A stretch of DNA of 64,000 nucleotides, taken from NCBI RefSeq assembly GCF_004362195.1, contig NZ_SNWG01000001.1, positions 496,001 through 560,000 of the forward strand. Reading direction: 5' to 3'. Both the position numbers and the translations under genes were made by a program. The stretch is from Microbacterium sp. BK668 (GTDB taxonomy: Bacteria; Actinomycetota; Actinomycetes; Actinomycetales; Microbacteriaceae). The notes below the pieces were generated by a model. The model was not told the origin of the DNA. It saw nothing but the letters and a program-made list of their open reading frames with translations, and ran no database searches. Below, one piece after another: positions 45,996 to 53,212 of the stretch. Numbering within the stretch: the first letter of the stretch is position 1; each line of letters opens with the position of its first letter.

Positions 45996-46045
45996 CACTT
46001 TCCTGCGAGCGCGCTACCGATCGACGTAGCGCTCGCAGGAAAGTG
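45996..46045. repeat. Palindromic repeat, copy 1
   Basis: Arms CACTTTCCTGCGAGCGC and GCGCTCGCAGGAAAGTG pair perfectly over 17 bases around a 16-base loop (46013-46028). TGGCGC follows the right arm, as in the other copies. It lies 80 bases after sufU. Confidence 0.92.
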
Positions 46046-46104
46046 TGGCGCTCGACCACCAGCGCATCGACCCGGGGCCGGCACCGCCGGACGATGAGCG
46101 GATC

Positions 46105-46110
46105 TAGGGT
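46105..46110 (+). promoter_or_regulatory. -10 box of kdpD-kdpE
   Basis: TAGGGT ends 6 bases before ATG 46117, so the transcript should be leaderless. Confidence 0.5.
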
Positions 46111-46116
46111 GAGGGC

Positions 46117-48645
46117 ATGAAGCGCGGTCGGCTGCGGGTGCTGCTCGGCGCCGCCCCGGGCGTCGGCAAGACGTACGAGATGCTCGAAGAGGGCAGGCGC
46201 CTGCGCGCCGACGGCCGCGACGTCGTGATCGCCGTCGTCGAGACGCACGGCCGCGCGCCGACGGCGGCGCTCGCCGAGGGGCTTCCCCTCATCCCGCGGC
46301 GCGTGGTGCGGCACCGCGACGTCGAGCTGACCGAGCTGGATGTCGACGCGGTCCGCGAGAGGCATCCCGACATCGCCCTCGTCGACGAGCTCGCGCACAC
46401 GAACGCACCCGGCTCGCCGAATGCCAAGCGGTGGCAGGACGTGGAGGAGCTCCTCACGGCCGGCATCGACGTCATCACGACGGTGAACGTGCAGCACATC
46501 GAGTCCCTGAACCACGTCGTCGAGCAGATCACGGGGGTCGTGCAGCGGGAGACGGTTCCGGATGCCGTGGTCCGCGGCGCCGATCAGGTGGAGGTCGTCG
46601 ATCTCGCACCGCAGTCGCTCCGCGACCGGCTCTCGGCAGGGCTCGTGTACCCCGCCGAGCGGATCGACGCCGCGCTGTCGAACTACTTCCGGCTCGGGAA
46701 CCTCACGGCGCTGCGCGAGCTCGCCCTGCTCTGGCTCGCCGACGAGGTCGACAGCGCCCTCAAGCGCTACCGCGCCGAGCACGGCATCCGCGGCACCTGG
46801 CAGGCCCGCGAGAGGGTCGTGGTCGCACTCACCGGCGGGCCAGAGGGCGACACGCTCCTGCGTCGCGGCGCCCGTATCGCGGCGCGGTCGGCCGGGGGCG
46901 AGCTGCTCGCCGTCCACGTCTCCAGCCAGGACGGACTGCGCACCGCAACCGCGGGGGCCCTGGCGTCGCAGCGGGCGCTCGTCGAGTCGCTCGGCGGCAC
47001 CTACCACCAGATCGTCGGCGACGACGTGCCCCGGGCGCTCGTCGACTTCGCCCGGTCCGTCGACGCGACGCAGCTCGTCATCGGCGCGAGCCGGCGCAGC
47101 CGCCTCGCCGCTCTTCTCACCGGCGCCGGGATCGGTGCGACGGTCGTGCGCGAATCCGGCGACATCGACGTGCACATCGTGACGCACGCCGCCGCGGCCC
47201 GCGGCCTCCACCTCCCGCGCGTCACGGGCGGTGCGCTCAGCGTCACGCGGCGCCTGCTCGGATTCGCCGTCGCGCTGGTGGGCGGACCGCTGCTGTCGTG
47301 GCTCCTGTTCGCGACATCGCCCGACGACTCCATCACGACCGACGTGCTCGCCTACCAGCTGCTCGTCGTCGTCGTGGCGCTCGTCGGCGGCATCTGGCCG
47401 GCCCTCTTCGCGGCGGTGCTCTCGGGCCTGACCCTCGACTTCCTCTTCATCGAGCCCCTGTTCACCGTCACCATCGCCGACCCCGATCACGCGCTCTCGC
47501 TGCTGCTGTACGTCGTCATCGCGATCCTCGTCAGCTGGATCGTCGACCAGGCGGCCCGGCGCTCGCGCGCCGCGCAGCGGGCGGCTGCCGAGTCCGAGCT
47601 GCTCGCGACCGTCGCCGGCAGCGTCCTGCGCGGCGAGAGCGCCGTTCCCGCGCTCGTCAGCCGCGCGCGCGAGGCGTTCGGCATGACCGGCGTGCGCCTC
47701 GTCTCACGCGACGGCACTGTGCTGGCGACCGACGGCGAGCCGGTCCCGGACGAGCGGATGATCCGCGTGCCGGTGGGTGAGGCATCCACTCCCCGCGCCT
47801 TCCTGGAACTGCACGGAGGGGAGCTGGATGCCTCGGCCCGGCGCCTCCTCGACGTCATGGTCGTGCAGCTGGATGCCGCGCTCGAGCGCTCGGCCCTCAC
47901 CGAGACGGCGCGCGAAGCCGGCGCGCTCGCCGAGACCGACCAGGTGCGCACCGCGCTCCTCTCGGCCGTGAGCCACGACCTGCGCCGTCCGCTCGCCGCG
48001 GCCGTCGCCGCGATCGGGGGCCTGCGCGCCGCGGGCGACTCGCTGAGCGACGAGGACCGCGCCGAGCTCCTCGCCACAGCCGACGAGAGCCTCGCGACCC
48101 TCTCGGCCCTCGTCACCGACCTGCTCGACGTGAGCCGCGTGGAGGCGGGTGTGCTCGCCGTCTCGCTCGCCCCCGTCGATGCCGCGGGCACGATCCTCGC
48201 CGCCGTCGACGAGCTCGGCCTCGGGCCCGAGGCCGTCGAACTCGCCCTCGACCCCGACCTGCCCCTCGTGCAGGCCGACCCCGTGCTGCTGCAGCGGGTG
48301 GTGGTCAATCTGCTCGCGAACGCCGTCCGCCACACGGCGCCGGGCACCCGCGTCCGGGTCGCCACGAGCCGTCTCGGTCCGCGCGCGCAGATCCGCATCG
48401 TCGACCACGGCATGGGCGTCCCGCACGAGCGGCAGGACGACATCTTCGCCCCCTTCCAGCGTCTCGGAGACACCGACAACACCACCGGCCTCGGCCTCGG
48501 CCTGGCGCTCTCGCGCGGCTTCGCGGAGGGGATGGGCGGCACGCTCACGCCCGAGGACACGCCCGGCGGCGGCCTCACGATGGTCGCGGAGTTCCCGGTC
48601 GCCGAGGTCGCGGCATCCATCCCCTCGTCCGGAGCCGCCTCGTGA
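46117..48645 (+). CDS. kdpD: Sensor histidine kinase KdpD
   Basis: An 842-residue potassium/osmotic sensor kinase. Order: KdpD N-terminal domain with Walker-like GAAPGVGKT (11-19), a universal-stress-type domain (about 225-365, VVIGASRRSR), four membrane helices (about 385-480), GAF-like region, then the kinase core with phosphorylated His H620 (SAVSHDLRRP), N-box NLLANAVRH and GLGLGLALSRGF. It phosphorylates KdpE. No kdpFABC pump genes lie in the window; the KimA-like importer 2 kb upstream is the local potassium transporter. The stop overlaps the kdpE start. Confidence 0.94.
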   Translation: MKRGRLRVLLGAAPGVGKTYEMLEEGRRLRADGRDVVIAVVETHGRAPTAALAEGLPLIPRRVVRHRDVELTELDVDAVRERHPDIALVDELAHTNAPGSPNAKRWQDVEELLTAGIDVITTVNVQHIESLNHVVEQITGVVQRETVPDAVVRGADQVEVVDLAPQSLRDRLSAGLVYPAERIDAALSNYFRLGNLTALRELALLWLADEVDSALKRYRAEHGIRGTWQARERVVVALTGGPEGDTLLRRGARIAARSAGGELLAVHVSSQDGLRTATAGALASQRALVESLGGTYHQIVGDDVPRALVDFARSVDATQLVIGASRRSRLAALLTGAGIGATVVRESGDIDVHIVTHAAAARGLHLPRVTGGALSVTRRLLGFAVALVGGPLLSWLLFATSPDDSITTDVLAYQLLVVVVALVGGIWPALFAAVLSGLTLDFLFIEPLFTVTIADPDHALSLLLYVVIAILVSWIVDQAARRSRAAQRAAAESELLATVAGSVLRGESAVPALVSRAREAFGMTGVRLVSRDGTVLATDGEPVPDERMIRVPVGEASTPRAFLELHGGELDASARRLLDVMVVQLDAALERSALTETAREAGALAETDQVRTALLSAVSHDLRRPLAAAVAAIGGLRAAGDSLSDEDRAELLATADESLATLSALVTDLLDVSRVEAGVLAVSLAPVDAAGTILAAVDELGLGPEAVELALDPDLPLVQADPVLLQRVVVNLLANAVRHTAPGTRVRVATSRLGPRAQIRIVDHGMGVPHERQDDIFAPFQRLGDTDNTTGLGLGLALSRGFAEGMGGTLTPEDTPGGGLTMVAEFPVAEVAASIPSSGAAS

Positions 48646-49322
48646 AAGTCCTCCTCGCCGACGACGACCCGCAGCTCGTGCGGGCCCTGCGCATCACGCT
48701 CGGCGCGCACGGCTACGACGTGGTGGCCGCGCCCGACGGCAGCGCCGCCATCGCCCTCGCCGCCCAGACGCATCCCGACATCGTGCTGCTGGATCTCGGG
48801 ATGCCGCGCCTCGACGGCGTCGCGGTGATCCAGGCCCTCCGGGGCTGGACGAGCGTGCCCATCATCGTCGTCTCGGGGCGCACCGGGTCGGCCGACAAGG
48901 TCGAGGCTCTCGACGCCGGGGCGGACGACTACGTCACCAAGCCCTTCCAGATCGACGAGCTGCTCGCGCGCGTGCGCGCGCTCTCGCGTCGCGCCGGCGC
49001 GGCGGGCGGAGAGCCGGTCGTCGTCTTCGGCGACGTGACGATCGACCTCGCCACCACCTCCGTGATGCGCGCCGGCGCGCGCGTGCACCTCACCCCGACG
49101 GAGTGGCGGATGCTGGAGTTCCTCGCCCGCAACGCCGGCTCGCTCGTGACCCGGCAGACGTTGCTGAAGGACATCTGGGGCACCGACCAGGTCGCGGACA
49201 CGGGCTACCTGCGGCTGTACATGTCGCAGCTGCGCAAGAAGCTCGAGCCCGACCCCTCCCATCCCAGACACCTGCTCACCGAGTCGGGCATGGGCTACCG
49301 TCTCGTCCTCGACGCCGCCTGA
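48642..49322 (+). CDS. kdpE: Response regulator KdpE
   Basis: A 226-residue OmpR/PhoB-family regulator. The receiver domain has the acidic pocket DDD (residues 7-9), phospho-acceptor D51 (LLDLGMP) and K100 (VTKPFQ); the C-terminal winged helix (about 130-222) has LTPTEWRMLEFLARNAG and the recognition region YLRLYMSQLRKKLE. The GTG overlaps the kdpD stop by 4 bases. A direct-repeat array suited to this family lies upstream of the potassium importer at 41.9 kb. Confidence 0.94.
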   Translation: MKVLLADDDPQLVRALRITLGAHGYDVVAAPDGSAAIALAAQTHPDIVLLDLGMPRLDGVAVIQALRGWTSVPIIVVSGRTGSADKVEALDAGADDYVTKPFQIDELLARVRALSRRAGAAGGEPVVVFGDVTIDLATTSVMRAGARVHLTPTEWRMLEFLARNAGSLVTRQTLLKDIWGTDQVADTGYLRLYMSQLRKKLEPDPSHPRHLLTESGMGYRLVLDAA

Positions 49323-49379
49323 TCCTCCCGACGGCGCGCCGCGGCCGGCCCGACCGCCGCATCGCGAGCGCTGCACAAA

Positions 49380-49428
49380 CCTGCGAGCGCCACACATATC
49401 GGTGGCGCGCTCGCAGGAAAGTGTGGCG
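49380..49428. repeat. Palindromic repeat, copy 2
   Basis: CCTGCGAGCGC (49380-49390) and GCGCTCGCAGG (49407-49417) pair perfectly around a 16-base loop ending in ATCGGTGGC, followed by AAAGTGTGGCG. It lies 58 bases after kdpE and before the frameshifted gene. Confidence 0.92.
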
Positions 49429-49528
49429 CGCGGCGCGCCCGTCCTCCCCAGAGCTCCGGGTGAGCGGGGCATCCACCGAGATGGACGGATCCGGATGCCG
49501 CGGTCCCGCCCGCGCCGAGGCTTGCATC

Positions 49529-50495
49529 GTGTCGTGGCTTCAGCATCCACCCCTGTCCACCGTGTTCCGTCGGCGCGAGAACGACGGCGAACCGGTCGAC
49601 GACCGACGGCTTCGCGCAGGGGTCGACGCGGGCGAGGTCGTGCGCATCGCGCCCGGCTCGTTCGTGACTGCGGCGGAGTGGCGAGCGCTCTCACCTCTCG
49701 CGCAGCACGCGCAGCGCGTATGGGAGGCCGCGGCGAGACTGCGCCCACCGCAGGTGTTCTCGCACTTCTCGGCGGCCGCGCTTCTCGGCGCCGACATCCT
49801 GGGCTCCTGGCCCCCCAACGATCGATGTGGCGGTGCCTGTCACCCGAGGTGGCCGGTCGACCGGCCTCGTCCGCCGGCGGGGTGTCGACGTCTCGCCCGA
49901 CTCGCTGCTGCCCTGGGGAAGGCACATGGTCACCACACCGCTGCGGACCGCGGTCGATCTGGCTGCTTCGCTCCGCTTCATGGAAGCCGTCGCGGTCGCC
50001 GATCGCTTCCTGTGGGGCCGACGACCGGGCGGTCCGCTCGTGCGTCCGGCCGAGTTCCGCGACGCCGCGGAGCTCCGGGCCGGCCGCGGGTCCGCGAGGG
50101 CGTTGCGCACGGCGGAGTTCGCGACACCGCTCTCCGACAGCATCCGCGAGTCTCAGAGCCGGGTCCTCATCGCGATGCTGGGTTTCCCCGATCCCGTGCT
50201 GCAGGCCCGCTTCTCGCTGTCGGACGGCCGCGAGGCGTTGACCGACTTCTTCTGGCCGGACCAACGGCACATCGGGGAGTTCGACGGTGCCGAGAAGTAC
50301 CGTGATCCCGCGCTTCTGCGCGGCCTGAGCCCTGAGCAGGCGCTGCTTGCCGAGAAGGACCGGGAGGACGAGCTGCGCCGGCAGGTCCGCGCGTTCTCGC
50401 GTTGGCGCACCCCTGCGCTGCGGCAGCCCGCGCTGCTCTGGGACATCCTCACGCGGGCAGGGCTTCCCTCCTCGCGCCCGCGCCCCGGCCGCTGA
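49529..50495 (+). pseudogene. AbiEi-like winged-helix / DUF559-type nuclease protein, frameshifted
   Basis: Read from GTG 49529, about 95 residues resemble the winged-helix part of AbiEi-type antitoxin-like proteins common in Microbacteriaceae (FRRRENDGEP...VVRIAPGSFVTAAEWRALSPLAQHA...VFSHFSAAALLGADILGSW). At a run of six C at 49811-49816 the frame breaks; the next frame continues with TIDVAVPVTRGG and runs to 50495. Five C would restore W-P-P-T-I-D-V-A. The second part has a nuclease-like end (LTDFFWPDQRHIGEFDGAEKY), which fits a PD-(D/E)XK fold as in DUF559/Vsr proteins. Total about 321 residues when joined. It could be a pseudogene, a phase-variable gene or a read error. It lies between palindromic repeats 2 and 3. 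Confidence 0.72.
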
Positions 50496-50588
50496 CGCGC
50501 ACGGCCCGGCCGATCGGCCCAGCGGGGGGCCCGGCCGGTCGGGAGGCCCGGTCGGGACGAGGCATCCATCCGGCGACCGCTGTAGAAA

Positions 50589-50636
50589 CCTGCGAGCGCT
50601 GCACAGATCGGTGGCGCGCTCGCAGGAAACTGTGGC
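50589..50636. repeat. Palindromic repeat, copy 3
   Basis: CCTGCGAGCGC (50589-50599) and GCGCTCGCAGG (50616-50626) with a 16-base loop ending GATCGGTGGC, followed by AAACTGTGGCG. It lies 93 bases after the frameshifted gene. Confidence 0.92.
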
Positions 50637-50648
50637 GGTCGCAACCCT

Positions 50649-50759
50649 GCGGGTGGGTGGATGCCGCGCGCCGGCCGTCAGCCGAGGCCGCTGCGCTCCA
50701 GCGGGTGGGTGGATGCCGGGCCGCAGGCCAGATCGTCAGCCGAGGCCGCTGCGCTCCAG
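50649..50759. repeat. Direct repeats spanning the 3' end of the TerC gene
   Basis: GCGGGTGGGTGGATGCCG occurs at 50649 and 50701. A 26-base unit occurs at 50676-50701 and again at 50734-50759, where it contains the last codons and stop of terC (minus strand). The gene end has been duplicated. Confidence 0.88.
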
Positions 50760-51632
50760 GCTCGACGTCTCCTCGCCCTGCACGGGCTTGCGGGACAGGC
50801 CCACCGAGCCCGAGGCGGGGTTGCGCGAGAGGGCCGCCGTCACGGCGACCGACTCGTCGACGTCGGGATACTGCGGACGCAGCTGCACGGGCGTGCGGTC
50901 GCGCTGCTCGCGCTTGGCCTTGCGCGACGCGTACGTGAGGTTGAGCGCCTCGACGAGGACGGCGAAGACCATGGGCCCGTAGATGAAGGCCTTGTCGATC
51001 TTGAAGTGGAAGCCCTCGGCGATGAGGAAGACGCCGATGAGCAGCAGGAACGACAGCGCCAGCATCTTCACGGTGGGGTGCTTGTTCACGAACGCGAAGA
51101 TGAACCGCGACGCGAAGAGCATGATGCCGAACGACAGCACGACGACCGTGATGATCACGATCATGTTCGAGGTCATGCCGACCGCGGTGATGACGGAGTC
51201 GAGCGAGAAGACGATGTCGAGCAGGAGGATCTGGGCGATCACCGAGCCGAACGTGACGCTCTTGCCGCTCGAGGCGGCATGCTCCTCCTCGGCGCCCTCG
51301 AGCTTGTGGTGGATCTCGGTGACGGCCTTGTAGACGAGGAAGAGTCCGCCCGCGATGAGGATGAAGTCCTTCCACGAGAAGTCGATCCCCCACAGGGTCA
51401 CGACGGGCTCGGTCAGCGTGATGATCCAGCCCGCCGCGAACACGAGCAGCACGCGGATCAGCATCGCGAGCGTCAGGCCGAGGTTGCGGGCCCGCGCCTG
51501 CTGCTCTTTCGGAAGCTTCGACGCGAGGATCGAGATGAAGATGACGTTGTCGACGCCCAGCACGACCTCGAGGACGAAGAGCGTCAGGAACACGGCGATC
51601 AGGTCGGGCGTGAGCTCGAGCGAGAAGTCCAT
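50736..51632 (-). CDS. TerC/Alx family membrane protein
   Basis: A 298-residue TerC family protein with about seven to nine helices. Family marks include VLEVVLGVDNVIFISIL near the N-terminus, with acidic residues in the membrane, and LLDIVFSLDSVITAVGM in the second half. Members export manganese or load it into secreted enzymes. The C-terminal tail of about 50 residues is charged and cytoplasmic. The ATG lies 6 bases from a TAGTCT box, so the mRNA should be leaderless. The 3' end is tandemly repeated. Confidence 0.92.
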   Translation of the reverse strand: MDFSLELTPDLIAVFLTLFVLEVVLGVDNVIFISILASKLPKEQQARARNLGLTLAMLIRVLLVFAAGWIITLTEPVVTLWGIDFSWKDFILIAGGLFLVYKAVTEIHHKLEGAEEEHAASSGKSVTFGSVIAQILLLDIVFSLDSVITAVGMTSNMIVIITVVVLSFGIMLFASRFIFAFVNKHPTVKMLALSFLLLIGVFLIAEGFHFKIDKAFIYGPMVFAVLVEALNLTYASRKAKREQRDRTPVQLRPQYPDVDESVAVTAALSRNPASGSVGLSRKPVQGEETSSLERSGLG

Positions 51633-51638
51633 GGAGCA

Positions 51639-51644
51639 AGACTA
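51639..51644 (-). promoter_or_regulatory. -10 box of terC
   Basis: TAGTCT on the minus strand is 6 bases before ATG 51632. Confidence 0.5.
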
Positions 51645-51688
51645 GGCGGACGGATGCCTCGCCCCGCGTGCCCGCTCGCCTCGACGCG

Positions 51689-51720
51689 GAGCGGCTCGAT
51701 CCCGGAGGATCGAGCCGCTC
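51689..51720 (-). terminator. Terminator of the ArsR-SRPBCC operon
   Basis: GAGCGGCTCGATC and GATCGAGCCGCTC form a perfect 13-base stem with a CCGGAG loop, 11 bases after the stop codon of the SRPBCC gene. Confidence 0.8.
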
Positions 51721-51731
51721 CCGGTCGGGCG

Positions 51732-52715
51732 TCAGCCGACGCGCTCGAGCACTCCCTCGAGGCGGCGGTAGCTGGCCTCCATGCCCTCGGTCATCCCTGT
51801 CGCGAGCACCATGTCGCGCGTCTGCTTGTCGGGGTACTCGATGAGGATCGTGAGCAGCGTGACGCCGTCCTCCTCCTCGAGGCTCAGGTCGTTGAGCGTG
51901 GACGGGTAGTCGGTCCCCGTCATGTGCTCGGTCGTGACCGCCCGGCGCGGCGCCTCGGACAGCAGGGTCTCGCCGTCGAAGCCGAAGGCCTCGCCCGGGG
52001 TGTCGCCGACGGGCTCCCACTCGTAGCGGTACCGTCCGCCCACGGCCGGATCGACCTCGCACACCGACATGCGCCAGCCGTCGGGCCCGAGCATCCACTG
52101 CTCCAGGAGCTCGGGCTCCTGATGAGCGCGCCAGACCAGCTCGCGCGGGCCCTCGACGAGCCGAGTGATGCGCACGTGGGTGTCGTCGAGGATCTCGGTC
52201 TGGGTGCCCTTGCCCTCGGCGTACTCGCGCAGGCTCTGAAGGACGCGGTCGAGCTGGTTGATCGCCATGGTCGAGCCCTCGACGGCGCCGAACGCCACGA
52301 CCTGCTCGAGCGCATCCGCCGACGCGAAGTACGACGTGTTGACCATGCGGGAGCCGGTCGCCGTCGGCTCGAAGGCGAAGACCACCCGCATGACCGGCAT
52401 GCCCTCCAGCGGTGCGCCCTCCTCGTTCGCGAAGGCGTCGAGCACCGTGAACCCGCGCGGGGCATCGATCTCGAGGAACTCCCACGAGCCCCAGGACTTC
52501 TCTCCGCGGGGGCTCGTCATGAAGTACCGGGCGTGCCCGCCGACGGTGAAGTCGAACTCGGGGAAGGTAGCCGGCCAGCCGGGAGGGCCCCAGAAGCGCT
52601 CCAGCTGCCGCGGGTCGGTGAACGCCCTCCACAGGCGCTCGACCGGGGCGTCGAACTCGGCCGTGAGCGTCATCGTGAGCGCTTCGGCATCGGTCTGCAC
52701 ATCGGTGACGGGCAT
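51732..52715 (-). CDS. Double-domain SRPBCC (AHSA1-like) protein
   Basis: A 327-residue cytoplasmic protein with two tandem SRPBCC/START-like domains. Each opens with the AHSA1 pattern: TAEFDAPVERLWRAFTDPRQL in the first (about 17-37), ITRLVEGPRELVWRAHQEPEL in the second (about 172). Such domains bind hydrophobic ligands; the AHSA1 name does not prove a chaperone role. It forms an operon with the ArsR regulator, whose stop lies one base before this ATG, a pairing that is very common in actinobacteria. Ligand unknown. Confidence 0.88.
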   Translation of the reverse strand: MPVTDVQTDAEALTMTLTAEFDAPVERLWRAFTDPRQLERFWGPPGWPATFPEFDFTVGGHARYFMTSPRGEKSWGSWEFLEIDAPRGFTVLDAFANEEGAPLEGMPVMRVVFAFEPTATGSRMVNTSYFASADALEQVVAFGAVEGSTMAINQLDRVLQSLREYAEGKGTQTEILDDTHVRITRLVEGPRELVWRAHQEPELLEQWMLGPDGWRMSVCEVDPAVGGRYRYEWEPVGDTPGEAFGFDGETLLSEAPRRAVTTEHMTGTDYPSTLNDLSLEEEDGVTLLTILIEYPDKQTRDMVLATGMTEGMEASYRRLEGVLERVG

Positions 52716-52716
52716 G

Positions 52717-53085
52717 TCACTCTCCTTCTTCGGTGGGTTTGTCGTGCGATTCGTCTTCGGCCAGGAGCGCGTCGAGCCGGTCGACGCGGGCGCGCCAGAG
52801 AGCCTCGAAGCGATCGAGCAGCGCACGGGCGCGGGCGATCATCGCGGGATCCGCCCGGACGAGGCGCTCGCGGCCCTCGGCGCGCTTGACCACGAGGCGC
52901 GCCGCCTCGAGCACCGCGACATGCTTCTGCACCGCGGCGAACGACATGTCGTAGTCGCGGGCGAGCGCCGACACCGACTGCTCCCGCTCGATCGTGCGGC
53001 GCAGGATGTCTCGGCGCGTCGCCGCGGCGAGCGCGTGGAAGATCCGGTCGATCTCATCGTCTTCGAGCTCCGTATTTACAACCAT
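52717..53085 (-). CDS. ArsR family regulator (SRPBCC-associated)
   Basis: A 122-residue winged-helix repressor: RIFHALAAATRRDILRRTIE and the recognition region SFAAVQKHVAVLEAARLV (about 48-65). No metal-binding Cys cluster is present, so it is not an arsenic sensor; it belongs to the group paired with SRPBCC proteins. The ATG lies inside the palindrome TACAACCATTTGGTTGTA, and the -10 box TAACGT (53099-53094) adjoins it, so autorepression is likely. Confidence 0.9.
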   Translation of the reverse strand: MVVNTELEDDEIDRIFHALAAATRRDILRRTIEREQSVSALARDYDMSFAAVQKHVAVLEAARLVVKRAEGRERLVRADPAMIARARALLDRFEALWRARVDRLDALLAEDESHDKPTEEGE

Positions 53086-53099
53086 TTGGTTGTACGTTA
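53077..53099 (-). promoter_or_regulatory. ArsR operator overlapping -10, start site and start codon
   Basis: TACAACCATTTGGTTGTA (53077-53094) has perfect 8-base arms with a 2-base centre. It contains the ATG of the ArsR gene and touches the -10 box TAACGT (53099-53094). Confidence 0.8.
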
Positions 53100-53167
53100 G
53101 CGTCGGCGCTCGCGTTCGTCAAGACCTCCGGCGAGCGGAGGGAGGCGGGCTTCGGCGGCCGCCCGCA

Positions 53168-53173
53168 TAGGAT
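53168..53173 (+). promoter_or_regulatory. -10 box of purL
   Basis: TAGGAT predicts a start near 53180 and a leader of about 33 bases with AGGAG before GTG 53213. Confidence 0.45.
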
Positions 53174-53212
53174 GGATGCTGTCCGGCACCCTCGATCCAG
53201 GAGCTCAGCCGC

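Noticed and set aside
46117..49322. kdpDE as an orphan system with no target
   Set aside because: The kdpFABC genes may be elsewhere in the genome, so only the local observation (importer with OmpR-type sites) is reported.
49371..49440. Small protein coded by the palindromic repeats (peptide like HFPASAPPI on the minus strand)
   Set aside because: The peptide recurs in several frames only because the DNA repeat recurs; there is no consistent start or ribosome binding site.
45996..50636. CRISPR array
   Set aside because: The three palindromic copies are kilobases apart with genes between them, not regularly spaced by short spacers, and no cas gene is present.
45996..50636. Attachment sites of an integrated element carrying kdpDE
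   Set aside because: kdpDE is normal in base composition and the same palindrome has a third copy; there is no integrase, and the repeats are too short to claim a mobile island.
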